Shown: piece after piece, positions 15,502 to 24,568 of the stretch
Numbering within the stretch: position 1 is the stretch's first letter
Layout of the letters: each line of letters starts with the position of its first letter
Source: Bacteroidaceae bacterium
Lineage (GTDB): Bacteria > Bacteroidota > Bacteroidia > Bacteroidales > Barnesiellaceae_A
Direction: 5' to 3'
Assembly (NCBI GenBank): GCA_017935645.1
Contig: JAGBHF010000002.1
Coordinates: 1 to 39,020, forward strand
Length of the DNA stretch: 39,020 bases
Translations under genes and position numbers: made by a program
Notes under the pieces: model-generated
Told to the model about the DNA's origin: nothing
Seen by the model: only the letters and a program-made list of their open reading frames with translations
Database searches by the model: none

Positions 15502-18090
15502 ATGAATTTCAACAATTTTACTATCAAGTCGCAAGAGGCTATACAGAAAGCAGTCGATTACACTACTCGCAGTGGATGTCAATCGGTCGAACCTGTGCAT
15601 CTGTTGCGTGCCACTATCGATGTAGGCGATAGCCTGGTCGATTTCGTTTTTCAAAAGTTGGGCGTTGCCAAGCAATCGCTTATACAGTGGTGCGACCGTT
15701 CTATTGCCGCGCAACCTCGGGTGAGTGGGGGCGAGCCTTACTTGAGTCGCGAGAGTAACAAGGTGTTGCAACGCGCATCTGACTATTCGGCTCAGCAAGG
15801 CGACCGATTTGTAGCCCTCGAATCATTGTTGATGGCTCTGTTTCTTGTCAAGAGCGAGGCTTCTACCTACCTCAAGGATGCCGGTGTTACCGAGAAGGAG
15901 TTGGGGGCTGCTATCGATGAGTTGCGTCGTGGTAAGAGTGTTACCGATCAGGGCGCTGAAGGTAGTTACAATGCCTTGTCGAAGTATGCAATCAACCTCA
16001 ACGAGCGTGCCCGTACCGGCAAGTTAGACCCCGTTATTGGTCGTGATGACGAGATACGTCGCGTATTACAAATATTGAGCCGTCGCACCAAGAATAATCC
16101 TATTCTCATAGGTGAGCCCGGTACAGGAAAGACTGCCATTGCCGAAGGTCTTGCACACCGCATTGTGCGTGGTGATGTCCCCGAGAACCTTAAGACAAAG
16201 CAAATCTTCTCGCTCGACATGGGTGCGCTGGTTGCCGGTGCTAAGTATAAAGGCGAGTTTGAAGAGCGACTCAAGGCTGTTGTCAATGAAGTGGTTGAGG
16301 CCGATGGCGAGATTATTCTCTTCATCGACGAGATACACACACTTGTAGGAGCCGGTAAAGGCGAAGGCGCTATGGATGCCGCCAATATCCTCAAGCCTGC
16401 ATTGGCACGTGGCGAGTTGCGCTCGATAGGTGCTACCACGCTCAATGAGTATCAAAAATATTTCGAGAAGGACAAGGCTTTGGAGCGTCGTTTCCAGATT
16501 GTAATGGTCGATGAGCCCGATGAACTGAGCACTATATCTATCCTGCGCGGATTGAAGGAACGTTACGAAAACCACCACAAGGTACGTATCAAAGACGATG
16601 CGATTATTGCCGCAGTACAGTTGTCGCAACGTTACATTACCGACCGTTTCTTGCCCGATAAGGCCATCGACCTCATGGACGAAGCTGCGGCTAAGTTGCG
16701 ACTCGAGGTCGATTCGGTACCGGAGGCGCTCGACGAGATAAGCCGTAAACTCAAACAACTCGAGATTGAGCGTGAGGCGATAAAACGTGAGAACGATAAA
16801 GACAAGATAGATACCCTCGGACGTGAAATAGCCGACCTGCGCGAGGAAGAGACTCGCTTGCAAGCCAAGTGGAAGGCTGAGAAAGAGTTGGTCAACCGTA
16901 TTCAACAAAACAAGATTGACATCGAAAACCTTCGTTTTGAAGCCGAACGCGCCGAACGTGAAGGTGACTACGGTAGAGTGGCCGAAATTCGCTATGCCAA
17001 GATTAAACATAAGGAGGATGAGATTGCCGAGATACAGACCCGCTTGCACGACATGCAAGGCGATAAGGCCATGATTAAAGAAGAGGTCGAAGCCGAAGAC
17101 ATTGCCGATATCGTTTCGCGTTGGACCGGTATTCCGGTGAGCAAGATGATGCAGAGCGAGCGCGAGAAACTGTTGCATCTTGAGGAGGAGTTGCATCGTC
17201 GCGTAGTAGGGCAGGATGAGGCTATCCGCGCCATATCCGATGCTGTGCGTCGCAGTCGTGCCGGATTGAACGACCCTCGCCGTCCTATTGGCTCATTTAT
17301 CTTCTTGGGTACTACCGGTGTAGGTAAGACCGAGTTGGCCAAGGCCTTGGCTGAGTATCTCTTCGATGACGAAAACATGCTCACACGTATCGATATGAGC
17401 GAGTATCAAGAGAAGTTCAGCGCTACCCGCCTCATTGGCTCGCCTCCCGGTTATGTTGGTTATGACGAGGGTGGACAACTCACCGAAGCCATCCGTCGCA
17501 AACCCTACTCGGTGGTGTTGTTTGATGAAATTGAGAAGGCGCATCCCGATATTTTCAATGTCTTGTTACAGGTGCTCGACGATGGCCGTCTCACCGACAA
17601 CAAAGGTCGACTGGTCAATTTCAAGAATACCATTATCATCATGACATCGAATATGGGCTCGCAACTTATTCGCGACAACTTCTCGCGTATGACTGCCGAC
17701 AATCGAGAGCAAGTCATTGATGCTACACGCGAGGCCGTCTTGGCGATGCTCAAGCAGACTATTCGTCCCGAATTTCTCAACCGCATTGATGAGACCATCA
17801 TGTTCACTCCCTTGAGCGAGAACGAGATACAAGAGATTGTGCAGATTCAGATAGAGGGCGTGTGCAGTATGCTTGCCAAGAATGGAGTGCGATTGCAAGT
17901 TACACCCGAGGCGATGGCATTGCTCTCACGCGAAGGCTACGACCCCGAGTTTGGTGCACGTCCCGTCAAGCGTGTCATTCAGCGACAGTTGCTCAATGCC
18001 CTCTCCAAACAGCTACTATCGGGCACTGTCGACAACACTCGACCCATTGTGGTGGGTGTGAAAGACGATGCGCTGATATTCAGCAACTAA
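15502..18090 (+). CDS. clpB: ATP-dependent chaperone ClpB
   Basis: Cytoplasmic AAA+ disaggregase that works with DnaK/DnaJ/GrpE to rescue aggregated proteins. The 862 residues from 15502 give the standard ClpB N-terminus (NNFTIKSQEAIQKA) and normal length. The N domain covers about 1-145; Walker A motifs are GEPGTGKT at 204-211 and GTTGVGKT at 603-610, with Walker B sequences LFIDEIHT and LFDEIEKAH. The coiled-coil M domain lies at about 400-520 and is rich in Glu/Lys/Arg. The C-terminal D2-small domain ends normally. It is flanked upstream by the divergent YiiX-like gene and downstream by a terminator, so it is probably monocistronic. No CIRCE element is seen upstream. Confidence 0.97.
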   Translation: MNFNNFTIKSQEAIQKAVDYTTRSGCQSVEPVHLLRATIDVGDSLVDFVFQKLGVAKQSLIQWCDRSIAAQPRVSGGEPYLSRESNKVLQRASDYSAQQGDRFVALESLLMALFLVKSEASTYLKDAGVTEKELGAAIDELRRGKSVTDQGAEGSYNALSKYAINLNERARTGKLDPVIGRDDEIRRVLQILSRRTKNNPILIGEPGTGKTAIAEGLAHRIVRGDVPENLKTKQIFSLDMGALVAGAKYKGEFEERLKAVVNEVVEADGEIILFIDEIHTLVGAGKGEGAMDAANILKPALARGELRSIGATTLNEYQKYFEKDKALERRFQIVMVDEPDELSTISILRGLKERYENHHKVRIKDDAIIAAVQLSQRYITDRFLPDKAIDLMDEAAAKLRLEVDSVPEALDEISRKLKQLEIEREAIKRENDKDKIDTLGREIADLREEETRLQAKWKAEKELVNRIQQNKIDIENLRFEAERAEREGDYGRVAEIRYAKIKHKEDEIAEIQTRLHDMQGDKAMIKEEVEAEDIADIVSRWTGIPVSKMMQSEREKLLHLEEELHRRVVGQDEAIRAISDAVRRSRAGLNDPRRPIGSFIFLGTTGVGKTELAKALAEYLFDDENMLTRIDMSEYQEKFSATRLIGSPPGYVGYDEGGQLTEAIRRKPYSVVLFDEIEKAHPDIFNVLLQVLDDGRLTDNKGRLVNFKNTIIIMTSNMGSQLIRDNFSRMTADNREQVIDATREAVLAMLKQTIRPEFLNRIDETIMFTPLSENEIQEIVQIQIEGVCSMLAKNGVRLQVTPEAMALLSREGYDPEFGARPVKRVIQRQLLNALSKQLLSGTVDNTRPIVVGVKDDALIFSN

Positions 18091-18114
18091 TAGTGTAAAA
18101 TAACACCTTGAAGG

Positions 18115-18157
18115 CAAGCCGGTGGTATAACTCGTTATATCCCGGCTTGTTCTTTTT
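18115..18157 (+). terminator. Terminator after clpB
   Basis: An outer stem caagccgg/ccggcttg with an imperfect inner stem (ggtataac/gttata), followed by a T-rich tail. Confidence 0.8.
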
Positions 18158-18527
18158 GGATATAAAATGTATACGACCCCTCCGTACTTCTTGTTTGTTG
18201 CAAATACACTCTTTTTCTTCTCCAATCGTAAGTAATAGGGTGTTTAATGTTAAATAAATTAAAACCGCCGAATATTTATTATGTTTGAAAACATGTTTTT
18301 CTAAATGTTTTACTACATTTGCCAAGTGTTTTTCATGGTATTAGATTAAGATTAAGGTTAACTAAGATTGGTTGTCGTGATGGCAATCAATTTTTTTTAT
18401 ACCCTCATCATCCCTCTGTTTCATGTAGCTAACATCCAATCGGGTAGATTTTTAGTGCCAATTTAAAAACTTTTTTAAAAGATGCCTTACTCACACGCTT
18501 CTTTATGGTTAAACCGAAAATTTTGTG
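18158..18527. other. AT-rich intergenic region between clpB and dxr
   Basis: About 370 bases with no convincing protein gene. It contains a 12-bp palindrome, aaaacatgtttt (18288-18299), a near-consensus -7 box tacatttgcc at 18314-18323, GATTAA-type short repeats near 18340-18360, and a small hairpin followed by eight Ts (18372-18398). Together these could define a short untranslated transcript of roughly 70 bases (see findings). A minus-strand frame of 81 codons here is not supported. Confidence 0.5.
18314..18398 (+). ncRNA. Candidate small transcript in clpB-dxr gap
   Basis: A near-consensus -7 box (TAcaTTTGcc, 18314-18323) is followed about 50 bases later by a weak hairpin, ttgtc/ggcaa (18372-18386), and a T8 run (18391-18398). 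Transcription would start near 18330. No known RNA family is recognised and no -33 box is at ideal spacing. Speculative; it may instead be part of regulation upstream of dxr. Confidence 0.2.
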
Positions 18528-18537
18528 TACTTTTGTA
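18528..18537 (+). promoter_or_regulatory. -7 box of dxr
   Basis: tacttttgta fits TAnnTTTGnA exactly and ends 32 bases before the dxr ATG at 18570. It overlaps the alternative GTG start at 18525, which argues against that start. Confidence 0.65.
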
Positions 18538-18569
18538 GTTTGGAACGAATAAGCACTATTCATAACGAC

Positions 18570-19736
18570 ATGGAACAACAAAAACGATTGGCCATATTAG
18601 GCTCTACCGGTTCGATAGGACGACAAACACTCGAGACTGTCGATGCATATCCCGAGCTCTTTGAGGTCTATATGATTACTGCAAATAGTCAGGTTGACCT
18701 TCTTATTGAACAGGCTCGCAAATATCAGCCCGAGGTGGTAATTATTGCCAATGAGAACTACTATGTGCAATTGCGCGATGCCCTTGCTCACCTTCCCATC
18801 AAGGTGTATGCCGGTGCCGATGCTATTGCCGATGCTGTTACGCTACCCGATATCGACATCGTGGTAACGGCTATGGTTGGATATGCCGGTTTATTGCCTA
18901 CCATTCGTGCCATTGAGGCCAAGAAAACCATTGCTCTTGCCAATAAAGAGACTCTTGTTGTTGCCGGCGACCTCATTACCCGACTGGCTGTTGAGCATCG
19001 TGTACCTATCATCCCCGTCGACTCGGAGCATTCGGCTATCTTCCAATGTCTGGTAGGTGAGGGTGATAATCCTATCGAGAAGATTATTCTCACAGCTTCG
19101 GGTGGCCCGTTCCGTTGCCACACACAAGAGCAACTGCTCAAGGTGACACGTGCCGATGCTTTGCGTCACCCCAATTGGAAAATGGGAAACAAAATCACCA
19201 TCGACTCGGCAACGCTCATGAACAAAGGTTTTGAGATGATTGAGGCCAAATGGCTTTTTGGTGTCACACCTTCGCAGATTGAGGTCGTTGTTCATCCGCA
19301 GTCGATTGTACACTCAATGGTCGAGTTTGCCGACGGTGCTGTCAAGGCACAATTGGGTACACCCGACATGAAGTTGCCTATACGATATGCTCTGTCATAT
19401 CCCAATCGCCTTGTGTCGACCGACCGCAAGTTGTCGCTTACCGATTATGCCTCACTCACTTTCGAGCGTCCCGACATGGTGCGTTTCCCACTTCTTCAAT
19501 ATGCCTTCGACGCTGTCGAAAAGGGTGGTAACATGCCTTGCATCATGAATGCTGCCAATGAAATTGCTGTAGCTGCTTTCTTGAATGACCGTATAGGATT
19601 CTGTCAGATTGCCGAGACGGTAGCACATGCTATGAATAGAGTCGATTTTGTGGCATCACCGCTTCTTGACGACTATATTGCTACCAACCGCGAGGCGCGC
19701 GACTGTGCTGCTCGTTACATCGAAACACTTAAATAA
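18570..19736 (+). CDS. dxr: 1-deoxy-D-xylulose 5-phosphate reductoisomerase
   Basis: Converts DXP to 2-C-methyl-D-erythritol 4-phosphate with NADPH, the committed step of the MEP isoprenoid pathway, in the cytoplasm. 388 residues, a usual length for the family. The N-terminal NADPH-binding loop ILGSTGSIGRQT is at residues about 9-20; ALANKETLVVAG and PVDSEHSAIFQ carry the metal and substrate ligands, and the SGGPF and NHPNWKMG-type segments are present (RHPNWKMG). ATG at 18570 gives the canonical start MEQQKRLAILGSTGS. The rseP-like gene begins 14 bases after the stop, an arrangement consistent with co-transcription. Confidence 0.97.
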   Translation: MEQQKRLAILGSTGSIGRQTLETVDAYPELFEVYMITANSQVDLLIEQARKYQPEVVIIANENYYVQLRDALAHLPIKVYAGADAIADAVTLPDIDIVVTAMVGYAGLLPTIRAIEAKKTIALANKETLVVAGDLITRLAVEHRVPIIPVDSEHSAIFQCLVGEGDNPIEKIILTASGGPFRCHTQEQLLKVTRADALRHPNWKMGNKITIDSATLMNKGFEMIEAKWLFGVTPSQIEVVVHPQSIVHSMVEFADGAVKAQLGTPDMKLPIRYALSYPNRLVSTDRKLSLTDYASLTFERPDMVRFPLLQYAFDAVEKGGNMPCIMNAANEIAVAAFLNDRIGFCQIAETVAHAMNRVDFVASPLLDDYIATNREARDCAARYIETLK

Positions 19737-19750
19737 CAATATAACAACGT

Positions 19751-21139
19751 ATGGAATCATTTCTTATCAAGGCCCTGCAATTGATGCTGAGTTTGTCTAT
19801 CCTCGTTGGTTTCCACGAGTTCGGACACTACATTTTTGCTCGCATTTTCGGCATCAGAGTAGAGCGCTTTTTCCTGTTTTTTGATTACAAATTTGCACTT
19901 TTGAGTTTCAAGCGCGAGGCCAAGTCGCTTGTGGTGAAAGTGTGCGATAAGCTCAAGTTCGACATCCCCATGCGGGCTGCCAAGCCCTCCGATACCGAGT
20001 TTGGTGTGGGGTGGATACCCTTTGGTGGCTATGTGAAGATAGCCGGTATGATCGACGAGTCGATGGACCTCGAGCAGATGAAACAACCCATGCAACCTTG
20101 GGAGTTTCGCGCAAAGCCCGCTTGGCAACGTCTGCTTGTAATGGTTGCCGGCGTATTGTTCAACTTTATTCTTGCTATCATTATTTATGCCGCGGTTACA
20201 TTCCATTGGGGTGAGACCTATTTACCCTTTGAGAATGCCACTGCAGGTATGGAGTTCAGCCAGCCGGCATTGGAGAGTGGATTTAACAATGGCGATATTA
20301 TCTTGGCTGCCGATGGCGAGAAACTTGAGTATCTCAATAACGAGACCCTTCACGCCATTATTGAGGCACAAGAGGTTACTGTATTGCGCGACGGTGCCGA
20401 GGTGGCTGTTGCCATCGACGACAGTATGATGTTGAAGATTATGAAACAGAACACAGGCTTTGCTTCATATCGCATACCGCCCGTTGTGTACATGGTCGAG
20501 GAGAATATGGGTGCTCATGCAGCCGGTATTGTCAAGGGCGACAAAATCGTGGGTATCGACAGCACGGCTGTAGGTAGCCTTACCGAACTTCGTCTGGCAT
20601 TGGAGTCTTACAAGTCGCAGATGGTCGATGTCACCTTCTTGCGTGCCGACAGCCTAATGACTGCATCGGTGGCAGTTGACTCTTTGGCTCGTATAGGTGT
20701 TGCCACTACTCCTATCAATCAGCTCTTTACATTTGTTACCAAGAAATACAGCTTCTGGGAGTCTATCCCTCGTGGCATCGAGATAGGTGTAAGTCGTCTT
20801 GTCAACTATGTGAGCGACTTTAAGTATGTATTTACCAAGGAGGGAGCACAAAGCCTCGGCGGTTTTGGTTCTATTGGCAGCCTCTTTGCTTCTTCTTGGG
20901 ATTGGTACTCGTTCTGGAGCATGACAGCATTCCTCTCGGTAATCCTTGCCTTCATGAACATCCTTCCTATCCCCGCGCTCGACGGTGGTCATGTGCTTTT
21001 CCTCTTATTCGAGGTAATAACTCGTCGCAAGCCCGGTGATAAATTCTTGGAGATAGCCCAGACAGTAGGACTCTTCCTCCTGTTCGGTTTGCTTATCTAT
21101 GCCAACGCCAACGATATTGTTAGATTTTTCTTTAAGTAA
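19751..21139 (+). CDS. rseP: RseP-like site-2 zinc metalloprotease
   Basis: Inner-membrane intramembrane protease (M50B family) that cleaves transmembrane segments of anti-sigma factors or remnant signal peptides. 462 residues. The zinc-binding motif HEFGH is at residues 22-26 in the first membrane span; the third zinc ligand lies in NILPIPALDGGH (Asp411) near the C-terminus. Two PDZ-like regions lie between, the second around AAGIVKGDKIVGID. Four membrane segments are visible. It sits between dxr and an rRNA methyltransferase with only 13-14 base gaps, so it is probably in one operon. The actual substrate (sigma-E-type anti-sigma or other) is not deducible here. Confidence 0.93.
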   Translation: MESFLIKALQLMLSLSILVGFHEFGHYIFARIFGIRVERFFLFFDYKFALLSFKREAKSLVVKVCDKLKFDIPMRAAKPSDTEFGVGWIPFGGYVKIAGMIDESMDLEQMKQPMQPWEFRAKPAWQRLLVMVAGVLFNFILAIIIYAAVTFHWGETYLPFENATAGMEFSQPALESGFNNGDIILAADGEKLEYLNNETLHAIIEAQEVTVLRDGAEVAVAIDDSMMLKIMKQNTGFASYRIPPVVYMVEENMGAHAAGIVKGDKIVGIDSTAVGSLTELRLALESYKSQMVDVTFLRADSLMTASVAVDSLARIGVATTPINQLFTFVTKKYSFWESIPRGIEIGVSRLVNYVSDFKYVFTKEGAQSLGGFGSIGSLFASSWDWYSFWSMTAFLSVILAFMNILPIPALDGGHVLFLLFEVITRRKPGDKFLEIAQTVGLFLLFGLLIYANANDIVRFFFK

Positions 21140-21152
21140 CCTACTATAATAT

Positions 21153-22337
21153 ATGTCACAAAGTAGATTTATACTCAAGCCCGGAAAGGAAGATTCGTTT
21201 CGCCGTTTTCACCCTTGGGTCTTTTCAGGAGCCATACAACGTGTTATTGGTGAGCCTGTCGAAGGCGACGTTGTTACGGTTGAAGATTGGCAAGGAAACT
21301 TTGTAGGTGTAGGACACTTCCAGATAGGTAGTATTGCGGTGCGCATCCTATCATTTACACCTGTCGAGATTGACTATGCCTTCTATTGCGAACGATTGCG
21401 TGTTGCTTACGAGATGCGTCGCAGTCTCGGCCTTGAGAATGGCGACTACAACAATGCCTATCGCTTGGTACATGGTGAGGGTGACAACCTGCCGGGTCTT
21501 ATCATCGATATATATCGCAACACTGCGGTAGTACAGGCTCATAGCCCCGGTATGCACTATGCGCGTCATACGTTGGCCAAGGCACTCAAGGAGGTAATGG
21601 GCGACAAGCTCGACAATATTTACTACAAGTCCGAGACTACACTTCCCTATAAAGCCGCTCTTGAGCAAGAGAATGAGTATCTGTTGGGTGGCGTAGGAGA
21701 GGATACTGCAACCGAAAACGGATTGACATTCCATGTCGATTGGTTGCGTGGTCAAAAGACCGGTTTCTTTGTCGATCAACGTGAAAATCGTTCCTTGCTT
21801 GAGCGTTATTCGCGCGGTCGCAAGGTTCTCAATATGTTTTGCTACACCGGTGGCTTTTCTTTCTACGCCATGCGTGGTGGTGCCGAGTTGGTACACTCGG
21901 TCGACAGTTCGGCCAAGGCCATCGACCTTACTTGTCAAAACGTTGAGTTGAACTTCCCCGGCGATACTCGTCACAAAGCCTTTGCCGAAGATGCATTCAA
22001 GTATCTCGATGCTATGGGCGATAATTACGACCTCATTATTCTCGACCCGCCCGCGTTTGCCAAGCATCGCAAGGTGCTCAACAATGCGCTGCAAGGTTAT
22101 CGTAAGCTCAATGCCAAGGCGTTCGAGAAGATACGTCCCGGTGGTATACTCTTTACCTTCTCTTGTTCGCAAGTAGTGAGCAAGGAGAACTTCCGTTTGG
22201 CGGTATTTACAGCTGCAGCTCAGTCGGGTCGCAAGGTGCGCATCCTGCACCAGCTTACACAACCTGCCGATCACCCGGTTAATATATATCATCCCGAGGG
22301 TGAATACCTTAAGGGATTGGTATTGTATGTCGAATAA
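21153..22337 (+). CDS. rlmI: Class I rRNA large subunit methyltransferase, RlmI-like
   Basis: SAM-dependent cytosine-C5 methyltransferase, in E. coli acting on C1962 of 23S rRNA. 394 residues. The N-terminal PUA-type RNA-binding domain (about 1-80) includes the HPWVFSGAI segment; the EEHRE-like central domain is followed by a Rossmann methyltransferase domain with VLNMFCYTGGFS (SAM-binding loop), VHSVDSS and DPPAFAKHR. The likely catalytic cysteine is in FSCSQ. Starts 13 bases after rseP. The exact rRNA target in this organism is inferred from the family, not shown. Confidence 0.9.
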   Translation: MSQSRFILKPGKEDSFRRFHPWVFSGAIQRVIGEPVEGDVVTVEDWQGNFVGVGHFQIGSIAVRILSFTPVEIDYAFYCERLRVAYEMRRSLGLENGDYNNAYRLVHGEGDNLPGLIIDIYRNTAVVQAHSPGMHYARHTLAKALKEVMGDKLDNIYYKSETTLPYKAALEQENEYLLGGVGEDTATENGLTFHVDWLRGQKTGFFVDQRENRSLLERYSRGRKVLNMFCYTGGFSFYAMRGGAELVHSVDSSAKAIDLTCQNVELNFPGDTRHKAFAEDAFKYLDAMGDNYDLIILDPPAFAKHRKVLNNALQGYRKLNAKAFEKIRPGGILFTFSCSQVVSKENFRLAVFTAAAQSGRKVRILHQLTQPADHPVNIYHPEGEYLKGLVLYVE

Positions 22338-22383
22338 TAATAAATTATAATAAAGTAAACTATAACCAATTAATTGTTTTTCT

Positions 22384-24426
22384 ATGAAAAAAAACATCTG
22401 TATCATGTTGGCTTCATTGTCACTCATGGCTTGCGCTCCCGGTGCAAACCAAAAAGAGAACGCCGAGTTTGACTACACTGTTGAGCGTTTTGCCGACCTC
22501 GAAGTTCTCCGCTATCAAGTTAAAGGTTTCGACGAGTTACCCCTCGAGCAAAAGAAACTTATCTATTTCTTGCAAGAGTCTGCTCTCTATGGTCGTGACA
22601 TCCTTTTCGACCAAAACAGCAAGTGGAGCTTGCCCCTTCGTTACACCCTTGAGGCTATCTACACCGACTATCAAGGTGACAAAACTACTGCCGATTGGGC
22701 TGCTTTCGAGACATACATCAAGCAAATTTGGTTTGCTAATGGCTTGCACCACCACTATTCAAGCGACAAGATTATCCCCGCTTTCTCTCAAGAGTTCTTC
22801 GCTGAGGCTGTAAAGGCTGTTGATACTGCTAAGTTGCCCTTGCGCGAAGGCGAGACTGTTGAGCAATTCTTGGCTACTCTCATGCCTATCATGTTCGACC
22901 CCACTGTGATGCCCAAGCGCACCAACCAAGCCGACGGCGAGGATGTTGTGGCTACTTCGGCAGGTAACTACTACGACGGTGTTACTCAAGCCGAGGCTGA
23001 GGCTTTCTACAATGCAATGAAAGACCCCAACGATGCTACTCCTATCTCTTATGGTCTTAACAGCCGTCTTGTTAAGCGCAATGGTAAAATCTATGAGGAG
23101 GTTTACAAGATCGATGGCCGTTACGGTCAAGCTATTGCACGCATCGTCGAGTACCTCGAAAAAGCAGCTACTGTTGCCGAGAACGAACAACAAAAGGCTG
23201 TCATCGAGAAACTTATCGAGTACTATCGCACCGGCGATTTGAAGACTTTCGACGAGTATGCTATCTTGTGGGTAAAAGACCTCGATAGCCGCGTTGACTT
23301 CGTGAATGGTTTCACTGAGTCTTATGGCGACCCCCTCGGTATGAAAGCAAGCTGGGAGTCGGTTGTAAACTTCAAGGATCTTGAGGCTTCACGTCGTACT
23401 GAGCTTATCAGTGAGAATGCTCAATGGTTTGAGGACAACTCACCCACAGAGCCTCGCTTCAAGAAAGATAGCGTGAAGGGTGTATCGGCCAAGGTTATCA
23501 CTGCTGCTATCCTTGCCGGTGATTGCTATCCTTCTACTGCTATCGGTATCAACCTCCCCAATGCCAACTGGATTCGCGCCGCTCACGGTTCTAAGTCGGT
23601 TACTATCGATAACATTACCGAGGCTTATGCCGAGGCTGCCAAGGGTAACGGCTTCAACGAGGAGTTCGTTTACAGCGATGTTGAGCGTCAATTGCTCGCC
23701 GAGTATGGTGGTATCACAGGTGACTTGCACACCGACTTGCACGAGTGCTTGGGTCACGGCTCTGGTAAGTTGCTCCCCGGTGTTGACCCCGATGCTTTGA
23801 AGGCTCACGGTTCTACTCTCGAAGAGGCTCGCGCCGACCTTTTTGCTCTCTATTACATAGCCGATGCTAAGTTGGTCGAGTTGGGTATCATTCCCAATGC
23901 CGAGGCTTATAAGGCTTGCTACTATCAACAAATGATGAACGGCTTGATGACTCAATTGCACCGTATCGAGCCCGGTAAAGATGTTGAAGAAAGCCACATG
24001 CGCGACCGTCAATTGATTGCTGCTTGGGCTTACGACTTGGGTAAGGCTGATAACGTAATTGAATTTGTTGTCGTTGATGGCAAACGCTATGTGAAGATTA
24101 ACGACTACGTGAAGTTGCGCGAAATCTTCGGTCAACAACTCGCCGAAATTCAACGTATCAAGAGTGAGGGTGACTATGAGGCCGGTCGTATCTTGGTTGA
24201 GAAATATGCTGTAAAGGTTGATCCCGATCTCCACAAAGAGGTTTTGGACCGTTACAATGCTCTCGATCTTGCTCCCTACAAGGGCTTTGTTAACCCCGTT
24301 TACACAGCTCACTACGATGCTGAGGGTAACATCATTGATGTAACACTCGATTATACCGAGGGTTATGCCGAGCAAATGTTGCGTTATTCTAAGGATTACG
24401 CTACTTTGCCCGTATACAACGACTGA
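22384..24426 (+). CDS. Dipeptidyl peptidase III family (M49) lipoprotein
   Basis: Zinc exopeptidase that removes dipeptides from the N-terminus of peptides. 680 residues, with the M49 signatures HECLGH at 453-458 (zinc ligands and Glu) and EEARAD at 480-485. A signal peptide with the lipobox LMAC (cysteine at about residue 18) points to a lipoprotein attached in the periplasm or outer membrane, unlike the cytosolic eukaryotic enzyme; Bacteroidales M49 peptidases are often exported. Codon use is strongly biased, suggesting high expression. It follows rlmI by 46 bases with no clear promoter in between and ends at a strong terminator, so it may be the last gene of the dxr operon or have its own AT-rich promoter. 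Confidence 0.93.
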   Translation: MKKNICIMLASLSLMACAPGANQKENAEFDYTVERFADLEVLRYQVKGFDELPLEQKKLIYFLQESALYGRDILFDQNSKWSLPLRYTLEAIYTDYQGDKTTADWAAFETYIKQIWFANGLHHHYSSDKIIPAFSQEFFAEAVKAVDTAKLPLREGETVEQFLATLMPIMFDPTVMPKRTNQADGEDVVATSAGNYYDGVTQAEAEAFYNAMKDPNDATPISYGLNSRLVKRNGKIYEEVYKIDGRYGQAIARIVEYLEKAATVAENEQQKAVIEKLIEYYRTGDLKTFDEYAILWVKDLDSRVDFVNGFTESYGDPLGMKASWESVVNFKDLEASRRTELISENAQWFEDNSPTEPRFKKDSVKGVSAKVITAAILAGDCYPSTAIGINLPNANWIRAAHGSKSVTIDNITEAYAEAAKGNGFNEEFVYSDVERQLLAEYGGITGDLHTDLHECLGHGSGKLLPGVDPDALKAHGSTLEEARADLFALYYIADAKLVELGIIPNAEAYKACYYQQMMNGLMTQLHRIEPGKDVEESHMRDRQLIAAWAYDLGKADNVIEFVVVDGKRYVKINDYVKLREIFGQQLAEIQRIKSEGDYEAGRILVEKYAVKVDPDLHKEVLDRYNALDLAPYKGFVNPVYTAHYDAEGNIIDVTLDYTEGYAEQMLRYSKDYATLPVYND

Positions 24427-24469
24427 TAAACGCCTTTCATGCAGGTCTTTGTAGCCTGCTGTTGTATAT

Positions 24470-24516
24470 ACCACCCATGTTGTGTTGTAAAGCACTGCAT
24501 GGGTGGTTTCTTTTTT
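24470..24516 (+). terminator. Terminator after the M49 peptidase
   Basis: A perfect 10-bp stem accacccatg/catgggtggt with an 18-base loop, followed by a T-rich tail. A smaller hairpin gcagg/cctgc lies just upstream at 24441-24459. Confidence 0.85.
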
Positions 24517-24529
24517 GCAAATGTTTTGC

Positions 24530-24539
24530 TATTTTTGCG
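24530..24539 (+). promoter_or_regulatory. -7 box of the GH84 gene
   Basis: tatttttgcg matches TAnnTTTGn and misses only the last A of the consensus. It lies 29 bases before ATG 24569, and the upstream terminator isolates this unit. Confidence 0.5.
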
Positions 24540-24568
24540 TTTGGTGTATAATCTATATATTAATGTAT

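Noticed and set aside
16066..17196. 376-codon minus-strand open frame inside clpB
   Set aside because: Antisense shadow of ClpB with no plausible domain.
18080..18325. 81-codon minus-strand frame in clpB-dxr gap
   Set aside because: It overlaps the clpB terminator and end, has no promoter and no recognisable sequence features.
21351..22427. 358-codon minus-strand open frame
   Set aside because: Antisense to the RlmI-like gene and the start of the M49 gene, both clearly real; no signal peptide or domain recognised.
23440..24495. 351-codon minus-strand open frame
   Set aside because: Antisense to the M49 peptidase, including its zinc motif; it would also start beyond a strong terminator.
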